From Bacteroidota bacterium (GTDB lineage Bacteria; Bacteroidota; Bacteroidia; Chitinophagales; Chitinophagaceae), in the NCBI GenBank assembly GCA_005882315.1, contig VBAR01000001.1, positions 2,119,736 to 2,183,735 of the forward strand: DNA of 64,000 nucleotides. The letters run 5' to 3'. The notes under the pieces were generated by a model, which ran no database searches, had not been told where the DNA came from, and worked only from the letters and a program-made list of their open reading frames with translations. The translations under genes were made by a program, and so were the position numbers. Below, piece by piece: positions 49,108-57,928 of the stretch. Within the stretch, counting starts at the first letter, position 1. Each line of letters opens with the position of its first letter.

Positions 49108-49171
49108 GATAGAAGTCATATATCAGGTTGAGAATTCTCAACCCGATTCCACCTGCTGCCGGCAATCTTTG
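49106..49171 (+). promoter_or_regulatory. ccoI promoter with tandem Crp/Fnr-type boxes
   Basis: Boxes TTGATAGAAGTCAT (49106-49119) and TTGAGAATTCTCAA (49128-49141) have centres exactly 22 bp apart. The second box lies inside the perfect 18-bp palindrome GGTTGAGAATTCTCAACC. AATCTTTG at 49164-49171 is a -7 element with one mismatch, 29.5 bp from the proximal centre. Predicted start near 49176. Confidence 0.75.
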
Positions 49172-49196
49172 TCATTCCTTCTAAACCAACGACACT

Positions 49197-51644
49197 TTGG
49201 AAGAAACCATAATACAAAAAGAGACAAGGCGAAATAAACCAGAAGTGGTGAAATGCTATCATTGCGGTGAAAGCTGTGATAAAAGCATTGCTACTGATGA
49301 AAAATATTTTTGTTGCGATGGCTGCAAATTTGTTTACCAGCTATTGCAGGAAAATGGACTGTGTAATTATTATGAATTATCCTCAAGGCCCGGTATTAAA
49401 GTAAAAGGAAAGTTTTCTTCGGATCGGTTTGCTTATTTGGATAATGAAGAAGTGAAAAGCAAACTGTTGCGGTTTGATGATGGCAAACAAAGCCAGGTAA
49501 GTTTTCACCTGCCACAAATGCACTGTGCCTCCTGTATCTGGTTATTGGAAAACCTGCATACGATCGATGCGGGCATTCTGTATTCCAAAACAAATTTTCA
49601 ACGAAAGGATATTTCAGTAGCATTCAATTCTTCGAAAACTTCACTTAGAAAAATAGTAGAGTTGCTGGCCTTTGTAGGTTACGAACCTTATATCAGCTTG
49701 AATGATGGTGAAAAAAAGAAAAACCGAAAAATAAATCGTGGAAAAATTTTTAAAATAGGGGTAGCTGGTTTTTGTTTCAGTAATATCATGATGTTGAGTT
49801 TCCCTGAATATTTTTCCTCAGGTAATATTGGTCACGATTCATTGAAAAATACTTTTACTTATCTAAACCTGGCTTTGTCACTGCCGGTATTATTCTATTG
49901 TGCATCCGAGTTTTTTGTTTCGGCATGGAAGGGCCTGCGCCAAAAATGGCTGAATATAGATGCGCCAATCGCTGTGGCAATACTTGTTGCCTTTGGCAGA
50001 AGTGTGTATGAAATATTGAGTGGTACAGGAGCCGGTTATCTTGATTCAATGAGCGGCATCGTATTGTTTATGCTGGTTGGCCGCTGGTTCCAGGATAAAA
50101 CCTATGATTCATTTTCTTTCGACAGGGACTATAAATCCTACTTTCCATTAGGGGTTACAATATTAAAAGAAGACGGAGAGCAGACCTCAACTATCAGTGC
50201 TTTAAAGAGGGGCGACAAAATTCTTGTTAGGCAAAATGAAATGATACCGGCAGATGCTGTCATCATGAAAGGAGAAGGGAATATTGATTATAGTTTTGTT
50301 TCGGGGGAAAATACACCGGTTCAAAAAAACCAAGGAGAATTGGTATATGCGGGTGGTAAGCAAACAGGGAGCATGATCGAAATGGAAGTAGTAAAACCTG
50401 TTGAGCAAAGTTATATCACCCAGTTATGGAACAACAACGATGCCTTTGCTGAGCAAAAGAACAAAGACAAATCATTTGTACATCCATGGAGCCGCTATTT
50501 TACATTGGTATTGTTTTCTATTGCCGGTTGTGCGGCGATCTACTGGGCTTTTACGGATACAACTAAAATATGGCCGGCAGTAACTGCTTCTTTAATAGTT
50601 GCCTGCCCCTGCTCATTGCTACTGTCTGCTACATTCACTTTCGGAAACATGCTCAGGCAGTTCGGTAAAAATAAATTATATCTGAAGAATTCTTCAGTGA
50701 TTGAAGCCCTTGCAAAGATCAACACCATTGTTTTTGATAAAACAGGAACGCTTACACATTCTGCACAGGCAATTGTTGTTTATGAAGGAAAAGAATTAAA
50801 CAGCAATGAAATTGCGATGGCCTATTCACTCACAAAGGAGTCTGTTCATCCTTTGAGCCGTGTTATTAAAAAAGATTTGTTGAAAAGATATAACACGGAG
50901 CCTCTTTCTATAACGGACTTTAAAGAATTTCCCGGAAAAGGAATTGCAGGAGTGATTGACAGCAATCTTGTGAAGATGGGTTCCTGGCAGTTTGTAAATG
51001 ATGATGATCCAGCCAATGAATTTTCCGGTAGCGGATATGTTTTTCTTTCCATCAATCACGAGTACAAAGGCGTTTTTAAAATTACCAATCAATACCGCGA
51101 TGGTATAAATGATATGGTTCATGACTTATCCGCTAGAAAAAATGAACTACACCTGTTATCCGGCGATAATGATGCTGAAAAGAATAATCTTCAAAAAATA
51201 TTTGGAAAAAATGCTGTAATAAGGTTCAAACAGTCACCACAGGATAAACAGGAATATATCAGCCGGTTGCGGAAGAATGATTGTGATGCAGAAATTATGA
51301 TGTTGGGTGATGGATTGAATGATGCCGGTGCATTAAAACAGGCGGATGTAGGTATTGCTGTAAGTGAGAACACCAGCCAGTTTTCACCAGCCAGTGATGC
51401 GATCATGGATAGCAGTGTGGTGCATAAACTTTCTGCATTTATAAACTATGCTAAGGCTGGTAAACGAATCGTGTTGTTGAGTTTTATTCTTTCCATTTTA
51501 TACAATGTAGTAGGATTAAGTTTTGCGGTGCAGGCATTGCTGTCACCATTGGTGGCTGCGATACTTATGCCAGCCAGCTCTATTACTATTGTAGCGTTTG
51601 TCACACTGGCATCTGCCTGGGTAGCAAAAAAGAAAGGATTGTGA
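49197..51644 (+). CDS. ccoI: cbb3 oxidase copper-loading P-type ATPase CcoI (FixI)
   Basis: An 815-residue heavy-metal P1B-ATPase. The N-terminus has a cysteine-rich segment CYHCGESC...FCCDGC, typical of CcoI, then a heavy-metal-associated domain with MHCASC, eight membrane helices including the metal-path motif ACPCSLLLS, the phosphorylation site DKTGTLTH and the hinge MLGDGLNDAGALKQADVGIA. It exports Cu needed for the CcoN binuclear centre. The best start is TTG 49197, since a stop codon lies at 49182; GTG at 49245 is the alternative. Confidence 0.92.
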   Translation: MEETIIQKETRRNKPEVVKCYHCGESCDKSIATDEKYFCCDGCKFVYQLLQENGLCNYYELSSRPGIKVKGKFSSDRFAYLDNEEVKSKLLRFDDGKQSQVSFHLPQMHCASCIWLLENLHTIDAGILYSKTNFQRKDISVAFNSSKTSLRKIVELLAFVGYEPYISLNDGEKKKNRKINRGKIFKIGVAGFCFSNIMMLSFPEYFSSGNIGHDSLKNTFTYLNLALSLPVLFYCASEFFVSAWKGLRQKWLNIDAPIAVAILVAFGRSVYEILSGTGAGYLDSMSGIVLFMLVGRWFQDKTYDSFSFDRDYKSYFPLGVTILKEDGEQTSTISALKRGDKILVRQNEMIPADAVIMKGEGNIDYSFVSGENTPVQKNQGELVYAGGKQTGSMIEMEVVKPVEQSYITQLWNNNDAFAEQKNKDKSFVHPWSRYFTLVLFSIAGCAAIYWAFTDTTKIWPAVTASLIVACPCSLLLSATFTFGNMLRQFGKNKLYLKNSSVIEALAKINTIVFDKTGTLTHSAQAIVVYEGKELNSNEIAMAYSLTKESVHPLSRVIKKDLLKRYNTEPLSITDFKEFPGKGIAGVIDSNLVKMGSWQFVNDDDPANEFSGSGYVFLSINHEYKGVFKITNQYRDGINDMVHDLSARKNELHLLSGDNDAEKNNLQKIFGKNAVIRFKQSPQDKQEYISRLRKNDCDAEIMMLGDGLNDAGALKQADVGIAVSENTSQFSPASDAIMDSSVVHKLSAFINYAKAGKRIVLLSFILSILYNVVGLSFAVQALLSPLVAAILMPASSITIVAFVTLASAWVAKKKGL

Positions 51645-51650
51645 GGCTGA

Positions 51651-51716
51651 ATGATAATCGTCATGTCTTTGTCTGATGCATATCAGCTATCCCATTTTTA
51701 CTGAAAAATACTTTTG
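51651..51716 (+). promoter_or_regulatory. ccoS-ccoNOQP promoter with tandem Crp/Fnr-type boxes
   Basis: Boxes ATGATAATCGTCAT (51651-51664) and CTGATGCATATCAG (51673-51686), both perfect TGA-N6-TCA, have centres exactly 22 bp apart. TACTTTTG at 51709-51716 is a perfect TAnnTTTG at 29.5 bp. Predicted start near 51721, about 8 nt before the ccoS ATG. This matches the known pattern of FNR/FixK-activated ccoNOQP promoters. Confidence 0.85.
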
Positions 51717-51728
51717 TGTCTCTTTTAT

Positions 51729-51911
51729 ATGAGTGTATTAATCATCCTGATCGTTGTGAGTATCCTGGTAGCCGGTGGTTTCCTGGCTGCATTTATATGG
51801 TCAGTTAAAAAAGGCCAGTATGATGACGATTATACGCCATCAGTTCGTATGCTGTTTGATGATAAACCTTTGCCCGATACAACTACATCTTTAAAATCAA
51901 AACAAAAATAA
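51729..51911 (+). CDS. ccoS: cbb3 oxidase maturation protein CcoS
   Basis: A 60-residue protein with one N-terminal helix (MSVLIILIVVSILVAGGFLAAFIWSV) and the conserved KKGQYDDDYTPSVRMLFDD that identifies CcoS. It is needed to insert heme and copper into CcoN. ATG 51729 is used; the in-frame TTG 51714 lies in the -7 promoter element. The next gene begins 4 bp downstream. Confidence 0.9.
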   Translation: MSVLIILIVVSILVAGGFLAAFIWSVKKGQYDDDYTPSVRMLFDDKPLPDTTTSLKSKQK

Positions 51912-51915
51912 ATTC

Positions 51916-54072
51916 ATGCAACAACTGGAACGTTTTCAGTATGACAACAAGATCGTAAGAAATTTTGCCTACGCCACTATTATATGGGGTGTAGTGGGTA
52001 TGCTGGTCGGGTTATGGGTAGCGCTGCTCATGGTTTTTCCTAATTTGAATATTGGTGGTATACCAGTAGGTAAAGAAACGATCGGTCTTACGTTTGGCCG
52101 TTTACGTCCCTTACATACCAACGCTGTCATCTTTGCATTTGTCGGCAATGGAATTTTTATGGGAGTTTATCATTCGCTTCAGCGTTTATTAAAAGCCCGT
52201 ATGGCCAGTGACCTGCTTAGCAAAATACATTTCTGGGGGTGGCAGGCAATCATCGTTGCTGCTGCACTTACATTGCCACTTGGTCTTACTACCAGTAAAG
52301 AATATGCTGAGCTCGAATGGCCGATTGATATTGCCATTACAATTATCTGGGTTGTATTCGGATGGAATATGTTTGCAACCATTCTTAAAAGAAGAGAACG
52401 CCATCTTTATGTAGCTATCTGGTTTTACATCGCCACATTTGTTACAGTTGCAGTTTTACATCTTGTAAATTCATTTGAATACCCGGTTAGCTTTTTCAAA
52501 AGTTATTCCTGGTATGCCGGCGTACAGGATGCATTGGTGCAATGGTGGTATGGTCATAATGCAGTTGCCTTCTTTTTAACCACGCCTTATCTCGGTCTCA
52601 TGTATTATTATTTGCCAAAGGCCGCCAACCGCCCGGTATTTTCCTATAAACTTTCTATCATTCACTTCTGGGCATTGATATTTATTTATATCTGGGCAGG
52701 TCCTCACCACTTATTATATACATCATTACCTAACTGGGCGCAGTCACTGGGTATTGTTTTTTCTTTCACATTAATTTTTCCAAGCTGGGGTGGTATGATC
52801 AATGGATTACTTACACTCCGCGGTGCATGGGATAAAGTAAGAGAAGATGTGATATTGAAATTTATGGTAGTTGCCGTTACAGCTTATGGTATGGCAACAT
52901 TCGAAGGTCCGATGCTCGCATTAAAATCAATAAATGCGATCAGCCACTTTACTGACTGGACCATTGCCCACGTACACGTTGGCGGTTTGGGTTGGAATGG
53001 CATGCTGACATTCGGTATTCTTTATTGGCTGATACCAAGAATTTTTAAAACTGAATTGTATTCAAAGAAAATGGCAAACACCCATTTCTGGATCGCAACA
53101 CTTGGAATTATTTTTTATGCTGTGCCAATGTATTGGGCAGGTTTTCAGCAGGCATCTATGTGGAAACAGTTTACCGAAGCCGGCCAGTTGAAATACCAGT
53201 TTATTGATACTGTTATTTACATGAAACCATTTTATGCAGTCCGTGCATTTGGTGGTGCACTATTCGTTTCGGGTGCTATTATGATGATGTACAACCTGCT
53301 TATGACAATGAAAAAAGGAAAGCTGGTGGCAAATGAAGATGCTGAAGCTCCTGCATTGGCAAAAGAATATGCAGCACACGGTGGTGAACACTGGCATAGG
53401 AAGATCGAAAGAAAACCAGTCCGCTTAATGATACTTGCACTGATTGTGATCTTAATTGGTGGTGCAGTTGAAATGATCCCAACATTCCTTGTAAAATCAA
53501 ACGTGCCGACTATTTCAAGTGTAAAACCTTATACTCCGCTTGAATTGCAGGGTCGTGATATTTATGTACGTGAAGGTTGCTACACTTGTCACTCGCAAAT
53601 GATCCGTCCGTTTCGCTCAGAAACAGAACGCTATGGTGAATATTCCAAAGCCGGTGAGTTTGTATATGATCATCCGTTCCAATGGGGCTCAAAAAGAACA
53701 GGACCCGATTTGGCAAGAGAAGGAACTGGCAATTTGAAAAAAACAGATGCATGGCATTTTAATCATATGGACAACCCGCAGGATATTTCACCGGGTTCCA
53801 TTATGCCCCAGTATTCATTTATGATTGACCAATTGCTGGATACTGCCAGCACTCCTGCAAAGATCAAAGCTATGCGTACGATCGGTGTTCCTTATGCCGA
53901 AGGGTATGAGAACAGTGCAAATAAAGATTTGATGGAACAGGCAAACAAGATAGCTGATAACCTGAAGAAGGATAAGATAAAAGTATTAGCGAATACAGAG
54001 ATCGTGGCAATCATTGCTTACCTGCAAAGAATGGGAACAGATGCAGAGAAAAATAAAATCGCTGAAAAATAA
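51916..54072 (+). CDS. ccoNO: Fused cbb3 oxidase subunits I and II (CcoNO)
   Basis: A 718-residue fusion of the catalytic subunit CcoN (residues 1-~490, with twelve helices and the metal-ligating histidines in LRPLHTNAVIFAF, WYGHNAVAFFLT, PHHLLYTS and WTIAHVHVGGLGWNG) and the monoheme CcoO (~500-718), whose heme site is C555-YT-C558-H559 with the following RPFRSETERYGEYS motif. The fusion is common in Bacteroidota. It reduces O2 with very high affinity while pumping protons. Confidence 0.95.
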   Translation: MQQLERFQYDNKIVRNFAYATIIWGVVGMLVGLWVALLMVFPNLNIGGIPVGKETIGLTFGRLRPLHTNAVIFAFVGNGIFMGVYHSLQRLLKARMASDLLSKIHFWGWQAIIVAAALTLPLGLTTSKEYAELEWPIDIAITIIWVVFGWNMFATILKRRERHLYVAIWFYIATFVTVAVLHLVNSFEYPVSFFKSYSWYAGVQDALVQWWYGHNAVAFFLTTPYLGLMYYYLPKAANRPVFSYKLSIIHFWALIFIYIWAGPHHLLYTSLPNWAQSLGIVFSFTLIFPSWGGMINGLLTLRGAWDKVREDVILKFMVVAVTAYGMATFEGPMLALKSINAISHFTDWTIAHVHVGGLGWNGMLTFGILYWLIPRIFKTELYSKKMANTHFWIATLGIIFYAVPMYWAGFQQASMWKQFTEAGQLKYQFIDTVIYMKPFYAVRAFGGALFVSGAIMMMYNLLMTMKKGKLVANEDAEAPALAKEYAAHGGEHWHRKIERKPVRLMILALIVILIGGAVEMIPTFLVKSNVPTISSVKPYTPLELQGRDIYVREGCYTCHSQMIRPFRSETERYGEYSKAGEFVYDHPFQWGSKRTGPDLAREGTGNLKKTDAWHFNHMDNPQDISPGSIMPQYSFMIDQLLDTASTPAKIKAMRTIGVPYAEGYENSANKDLMEQANKIADNLKKDKIKVLANTEIVAIIAYLQRMGTDAEKNKIAEK

Positions 54073-54084
54073 AAATTAAAAATT

Positions 54085-54300
54085 ATGCTTAAGTATATAA
54101 AAGAACATGCATCAAGTATTGAAGGGATCAGTATCTATCCCATTTTTTCCCTCCTGGTATTTTTTATATTCTTCGTGGTACTGCTTTACTATGTAAAAAA
54201 GATGGATAAGAAAAAAATAGAAGAGATAAGCAACCTGCCACTTGATTCCGATACAAGGGACAATGATCTATTTACTACAAATAACCTAAAACAAGCTTAA
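54085..54300 (+). CDS. ccoQ: cbb3 oxidase small subunit CcoQ
   Basis: A 71-residue protein with one helix (ISIYPIFSLLVFFIFFVVLLYYV) followed by KKMDKKKIEEISNLPLD, the usual CcoQ pattern. It stabilises the oxidase complex. It sits between ccoNO and ccoP with short gaps (12 and 2 bp). Confidence 0.85.
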   Translation: MLKYIKEHASSIEGISIYPIFSLLVFFIFFVVLLYYVKKMDKKKIEEISNLPLDSDTRDNDLFTTNNLKQA

Positions 54301-54302
54301 AC

Positions 54303-55232
54303 ATGAGAACAGAAAAACTCATCAGATTGTTCACCCTTGCATCAGCCTTATTCTTATTCAGTGCGCCTGCTTATTCACAAAATGCTTTGGGAGTAGGTAG
54401 TGGAATGCAGGGCTTTTTATACGGTGTATTTGCTTTTGTATTGATTGCGTTAATTGCAGCTATTTACCTGTTGACGCTGAATAATAAATACCAGAAGGAA
54501 GCTAATATCGCTAAAGGAAACCCAAATGCACCTACAGGCTTCAGCAAATGGTGGGGTGAACTTGATAAAAGATATTTTACTAAGGCTGCATCATTAGAAA
54601 AAGAAGCAGACGTTTTGCTTGACCACGATTATGATGGTATCAAAGAATTGGATAATGCATTACCACCCTGGTGGAAATGGGGATTCTATATTACACTGGT
54701 ACTGGGAGTTTGGTACCTGCTGCGCTTTCATGTATGGGAAACAGGCCCGACACCGCTACAGGAGTATGAAAAAGAGATGATGGTTGCTGCTGCACAAATG
54801 GAGGATTTCAGAAAGAATAATAAAGAATCTGTAGACGAAAAAACAGTAACGATGGCGGATGTAAAAGGAATTGCTGAGGGGAAAATAATGTTTACAAAAA
54901 ATTGTACTCCATGCCATGGGGGAAGTGGTGAAGGAAATATGGTCGGTCCAAACCTGACAGATAAATTCTGGTTGCATGGTGGCTCACTCAATAATGTTTT
55001 CAGAACGATCACATTGGGTGTGCCTGAAAAAGGCATGCAGGCATGGGGAAAGAATTTCGCCTCTGCAGATATTAAAAATCTTGCGAGCTATGTATTGTCA
55101 TTGCAGGGTAGCAACCCTGCAAATGGCAAAGCACCGCAGGGTACAGAATATATTCCCGGTATAAAGCCAACTGATAGTACAGGAATCAAGAAAGATTCAG
55201 CTGTAGCAGCGAAGCCGGTATCGGCTAAGTAA
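54303..55232 (+). CDS. ccoP: cbb3 oxidase subunit III, single-heme CcoP
   Basis: A 309-residue subunit with an N-terminal signal-like helix (LFTLASALFLFSAPAYS), a second helix, the conserved FSKWWGELDKRYF and a helix in PPWWKWGFYITLVLGVWYLL. Only one heme c motif is present, C201-TP-C204-H205, followed by GVGPNLTDK-type sequence (MVGPNLTDKFWLHGG). Proteobacterial CcoP has two hemes, so this is a one-heme form. The C-terminal tail is lysine/alanine-rich. Confidence 0.92.
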   Translation: MRTEKLIRLFTLASALFLFSAPAYSQNALGVGSGMQGFLYGVFAFVLIALIAAIYLLTLNNKYQKEANIAKGNPNAPTGFSKWWGELDKRYFTKAASLEKEADVLLDHDYDGIKELDNALPPWWKWGFYITLVLGVWYLLRFHVWETGPTPLQEYEKEMMVAAAQMEDFRKNNKESVDEKTVTMADVKGIAEGKIMFTKNCTPCHGGSGEGNMVGPNLTDKFWLHGGSLNNVFRTITLGVPEKGMQAWGKNFASADIKNLASYVLSLQGSNPANGKAPQGTEYIPGIKPTDSTGIKKDSAVAAKPVSAK

Positions 55233-55253
55233 CGAGGATAAAGCTATTGAAAT

Positions 55254-56708
55254 ATGAGTGAGATGAAAGACTTGAACGAGTTGGATGATTATTCACACCT
55301 GGTAGAAGGAAAGAGAGAGTTTATAGATCAGACCTTCAGGGATTCTGTTGCTACCATTGGCAAGCAGGGCCAGCGAAATTATATTTTTCCGAAGAAACCG
55401 GTTGGGAAATATTATAACTGGAGAACGATTACTTCAGTTATTTACCTCGTAGTTTTTTTCACCTTACCATTTATAAAAGTAGAAGGAGAGCCGCTTTTTC
55501 TTTTTAATGTGGTGGAAAGAAAATTTATTTTCTTCGGACAGGTTTTCTGGCCACAGGATTTTTTCATCTTCGCTATCGGCTTTCTCACTTTCATGGTGTT
55601 TGTTATTTTATTTACGGTTGTTTTTGGCCGTGCGTTTTGCGGCTGGGCATGTCCTCAAACAATTTTCATGGAAATGGTATTCCGTAAAATTGAATACTGG
55701 CTGGATGGTGATGCGAATGCACAGCGCAAACTGAAAGAAATGCCATGGAATGGATATAGGATCCGCAAACGGGCAGTGAAGATGGGAGTGTTTTACATGG
55801 TCTCTTTTATCATTGCTAATTTCTTTTTAGCTTATATCATCGGTATGGATAGTGTGCTGGCAATGACAAAGGAAGGAGTAGCTGCGAATAGCGGTACATT
55901 TATTTCATTGCTTGGTTTTACTACCGCTTTCTTTTTTGTTTATTACTGGTTCAGGGAGCAGGTATGTATTGTTGTTTGCCCTTATGGAAGGTTGCAGGGA
56001 GTATTGCTCGATAAAAAATCAATTGTTGTTGCTTATGATTATGTAAGAGGCGAACCGAGGGGTCATTTAAAAAAGGATTATACTGTTAATAGTGATAATG
56101 GTGATTGCATCGATTGTCATGCCTGTGTTCGTGTATGCCCTACCGGGATTGATATACGCAATGGTACACAGCTTGAATGTGTGAACTGTACTGCATGTAT
56201 TGATGCCTGTGATGCGATCATGGATAAGATCAATAAACCATTGGGCCTGATCCGGTATGAATCAGAAGAAAATATTGCACACAGTAAAAAATCAAAATTC
56301 AACTGGCGGTTTGCAGGTTACTCTGTCGTACTTGCTGTGTTGCTTAGTGTGCTGGTTATATTATTAACTACCCGTGATGATGTGGATGCAAGGATACTTC
56401 GCACTGCCGGGCAATTGTACCAGGAAATGCCGGATGGAAGGATCAGTAATCTTTTCAATATTAAGCTAGCAAATAAAACAAGGCATGATGTGCCAGTAAC
56501 ACTAAAGCTGGAGAATATAAAAGGCGAGATAGAAGTAGTAGCGAGAGAATTAATAGTACCGAAGGAATCTTATTTCCAGACACCCTTCTTCGTAAAAATT
56601 GATAGCTCATTGATCACAAAAAGAAAAACACCGATTGTATTGGGTGTTTACCAGGGCAATAAAAAACTGGAGACATTGAAAACAACATTTCTCGGACCAG
56701 GATCTTAA
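55254..56708 (+). CDS. ccoG: cbb3 maturation ferredoxin CcoG
   Basis: A 484-residue CcoG (FixG/RdxA). Four to five membrane helices are mixed with cysteine motifs: FCGWACPQTIFMEM, VCIVVCPYGRLQG, CIDCHACVRVCPTG and CVNCTACIDACD. The C-terminal ~110 residues form an immunoglobulin-like domain. CcoG acts as a copper(II) reductase in the membrane in cbb3 biogenesis. It starts 21 bp after ccoP. Confidence 0.95.
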   Translation: MSEMKDLNELDDYSHLVEGKREFIDQTFRDSVATIGKQGQRNYIFPKKPVGKYYNWRTITSVIYLVVFFTLPFIKVEGEPLFLFNVVERKFIFFGQVFWPQDFFIFAIGFLTFMVFVILFTVVFGRAFCGWACPQTIFMEMVFRKIEYWLDGDANAQRKLKEMPWNGYRIRKRAVKMGVFYMVSFIIANFFLAYIIGMDSVLAMTKEGVAANSGTFISLLGFTTAFFFVYYWFREQVCIVVCPYGRLQGVLLDKKSIVVAYDYVRGEPRGHLKKDYTVNSDNGDCIDCHACVRVCPTGIDIRNGTQLECVNCTACIDACDAIMDKINKPLGLIRYESEENIAHSKKSKFNWRFAGYSVVLAVLLSVLVILLTTRDDVDARILRTAGQLYQEMPDGRISNLFNIKLANKTRHDVPVTLKLENIKGEIEVVARELIVPKESYFQTPFFVKIDSSLITKRKTPIVLGVYQGNKKLETLKTTFLGPGS

Positions 56709-56719
56709 AAATAACGATT

Positions 56720-57157
56720 ATGAAAATTTCATGGGGATATAAAATAGCTGGTGTTTACCTGCTCTTTGTAGCAGGCATTGTATTCCTGGTTTTTAAAGCA
56801 AACAATGAACGGTTTGATATGGTAACTAAAGATTACTATGGCGAAGAACTGAAATACCAGCAGGTGATCGATCAGTCAGCCAATGCGAATGCATTATCTG
56901 CACCGGTTTCAGTCGAAAGAAATGAAGGAGCCGTTACAGTCCGCTTTCCTATTGAAATGAAGGACAAAAAAATTGATGTGGACTTTTATCTCTATTACCC
57001 GGCTGATGATAAGAAAGATTTCAGGAAAAGTTTTACGATCAATGCTCCTGAATTTAATCAATCGCTGCCAGAAGGAGCAAAAGGGCTGTATGAGCTCAAA
57101 CTTTCCTGGACAGCCGACGGAAAAAAATATTATAATGAACGAAAAATATTTTTGTGA
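56720..57157 (+). CDS. ccoH: cbb3 maturation protein CcoH (FixH)
   Basis: A 145-residue FixH-family protein with one N-terminal helix (KIAGVYLLFVAGIVFLVF) followed by the family phrase DMVTKDYYGEELKYQQ. It is a membrane-bound assembly factor that interacts with CcoNOQP. It overlaps the next gene by 4 bp. Confidence 0.88.
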   Translation: MKISWGYKIAGVYLLFVAGIVFLVFKANNERFDMVTKDYYGEELKYQQVIDQSANANALSAPVSVERNEGAVTVRFPIEMKDKKIDVDFYLYYPADDKKDFRKSFTINAPEFNQSLPEGAKGLYELKLSWTADGKKYYNERKIFL

Positions 57158-57858
57158 TAAGCATCGAGATCATAGGTACAGCATTTATCATGGGGCTTGC
57201 AGGCAGCCTGCATTGTGTGGGTATGTGCGGCCCGCTGGCTTTGGCTTTACCTGTTTCTCATTCAGATAATCTTTCCCGTTTTGCGGGCGGTACACTATAC
57301 AATCTTGGAAGAATTGTTTCTTACGCTTCGATGGGTTTGGTATTTGGCTCAATTGGTAAACTGATCATTAGCTCTCACTGGCAAAGCAGACTGTCGTTAA
57401 TACTAGGAGTAGTCATTTTATTATACCTGTTCATTCCAAAAAAATATCTTCATTTTTCAAAGCCAACTATATTCAATAGCCCCTTTATCGCATTGCGTAA
57501 GCAGTTGGGTAAGTTGTTTCAATCAAAAAATTTAAGCTCATTATTTTTTATCGGAATTTTAAATGGGCTGCTTCCTTGTGGACTTGTTTATTTAGCACTT
57601 ACATCATCTGTTATTACCGGAAGTTCATTGAATGGAGCATTATTCATGAGTTTCTTTGGCCTCGGTACATTTCCTGCAATGATGGCAACAATACTTCTCG
57701 GCAATTATCTTAATCAACAGGTAAGATTAAAAATTAATAAGGCGCTACCTGTGTTTTTATTTTTAATGGCCGCTTTGCTTGTATTGCGTGGATTGGAATT
57801 GGGAATTCCTTTCGTGAGCCCTGCCTATGTAGCAGGGGGTGGAATGAGTTGTCATTGA
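57154..57858 (+). CDS. TauE/SafE-like membrane protein of the cco cluster
   Basis: A 234-residue protein with about six helices, starting AFIMGLAGSLHCVGMCGPLALALP and containing GILNGLLPCGLVYLALT. The G-(x)-C-x-G-M-C-G-P cysteine motif is typical of the sulfite-exporter TauE/SafE family members that accompany ccoGH and handle copper or metals. Its start overlaps ccoH by 4 bp. The substrate is not shown. Confidence 0.88.
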   Translation: MISIEIIGTAFIMGLAGSLHCVGMCGPLALALPVSHSDNLSRFAGGTLYNLGRIVSYASMGLVFGSIGKLIISSHWQSRLSLILGVVILLYLFIPKKYLHFSKPTIFNSPFIALRKQLGKLFQSKNLSSLFFIGILNGLLPCGLVYLALTSSVITGSSLNGALFMSFFGLGTFPAMMATILLGNYLNQQVRLKINKALPVFLFLMAALLVLRGLELGIPFVSPAYVAGGGMSCH

Positions 57859-57928
57859 TACCTGCTTATAAAATCCTTCATCTTACATAAGGTGTTAGTT
57901 TCGATTATGTATCTCTTTTGTATCTTGT

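Noticed and set aside
49049-49192. A 10-bp inverted repeat (TCGTTGGTTT / AAACCAACGA) bounding 144 bp, like a miniature transposable element
   Set aside because: The span cuts through the sRNA stem-loop region and the ccoI promoter, there is no target-site duplication, and the contents are better explained as regulatory DNA.
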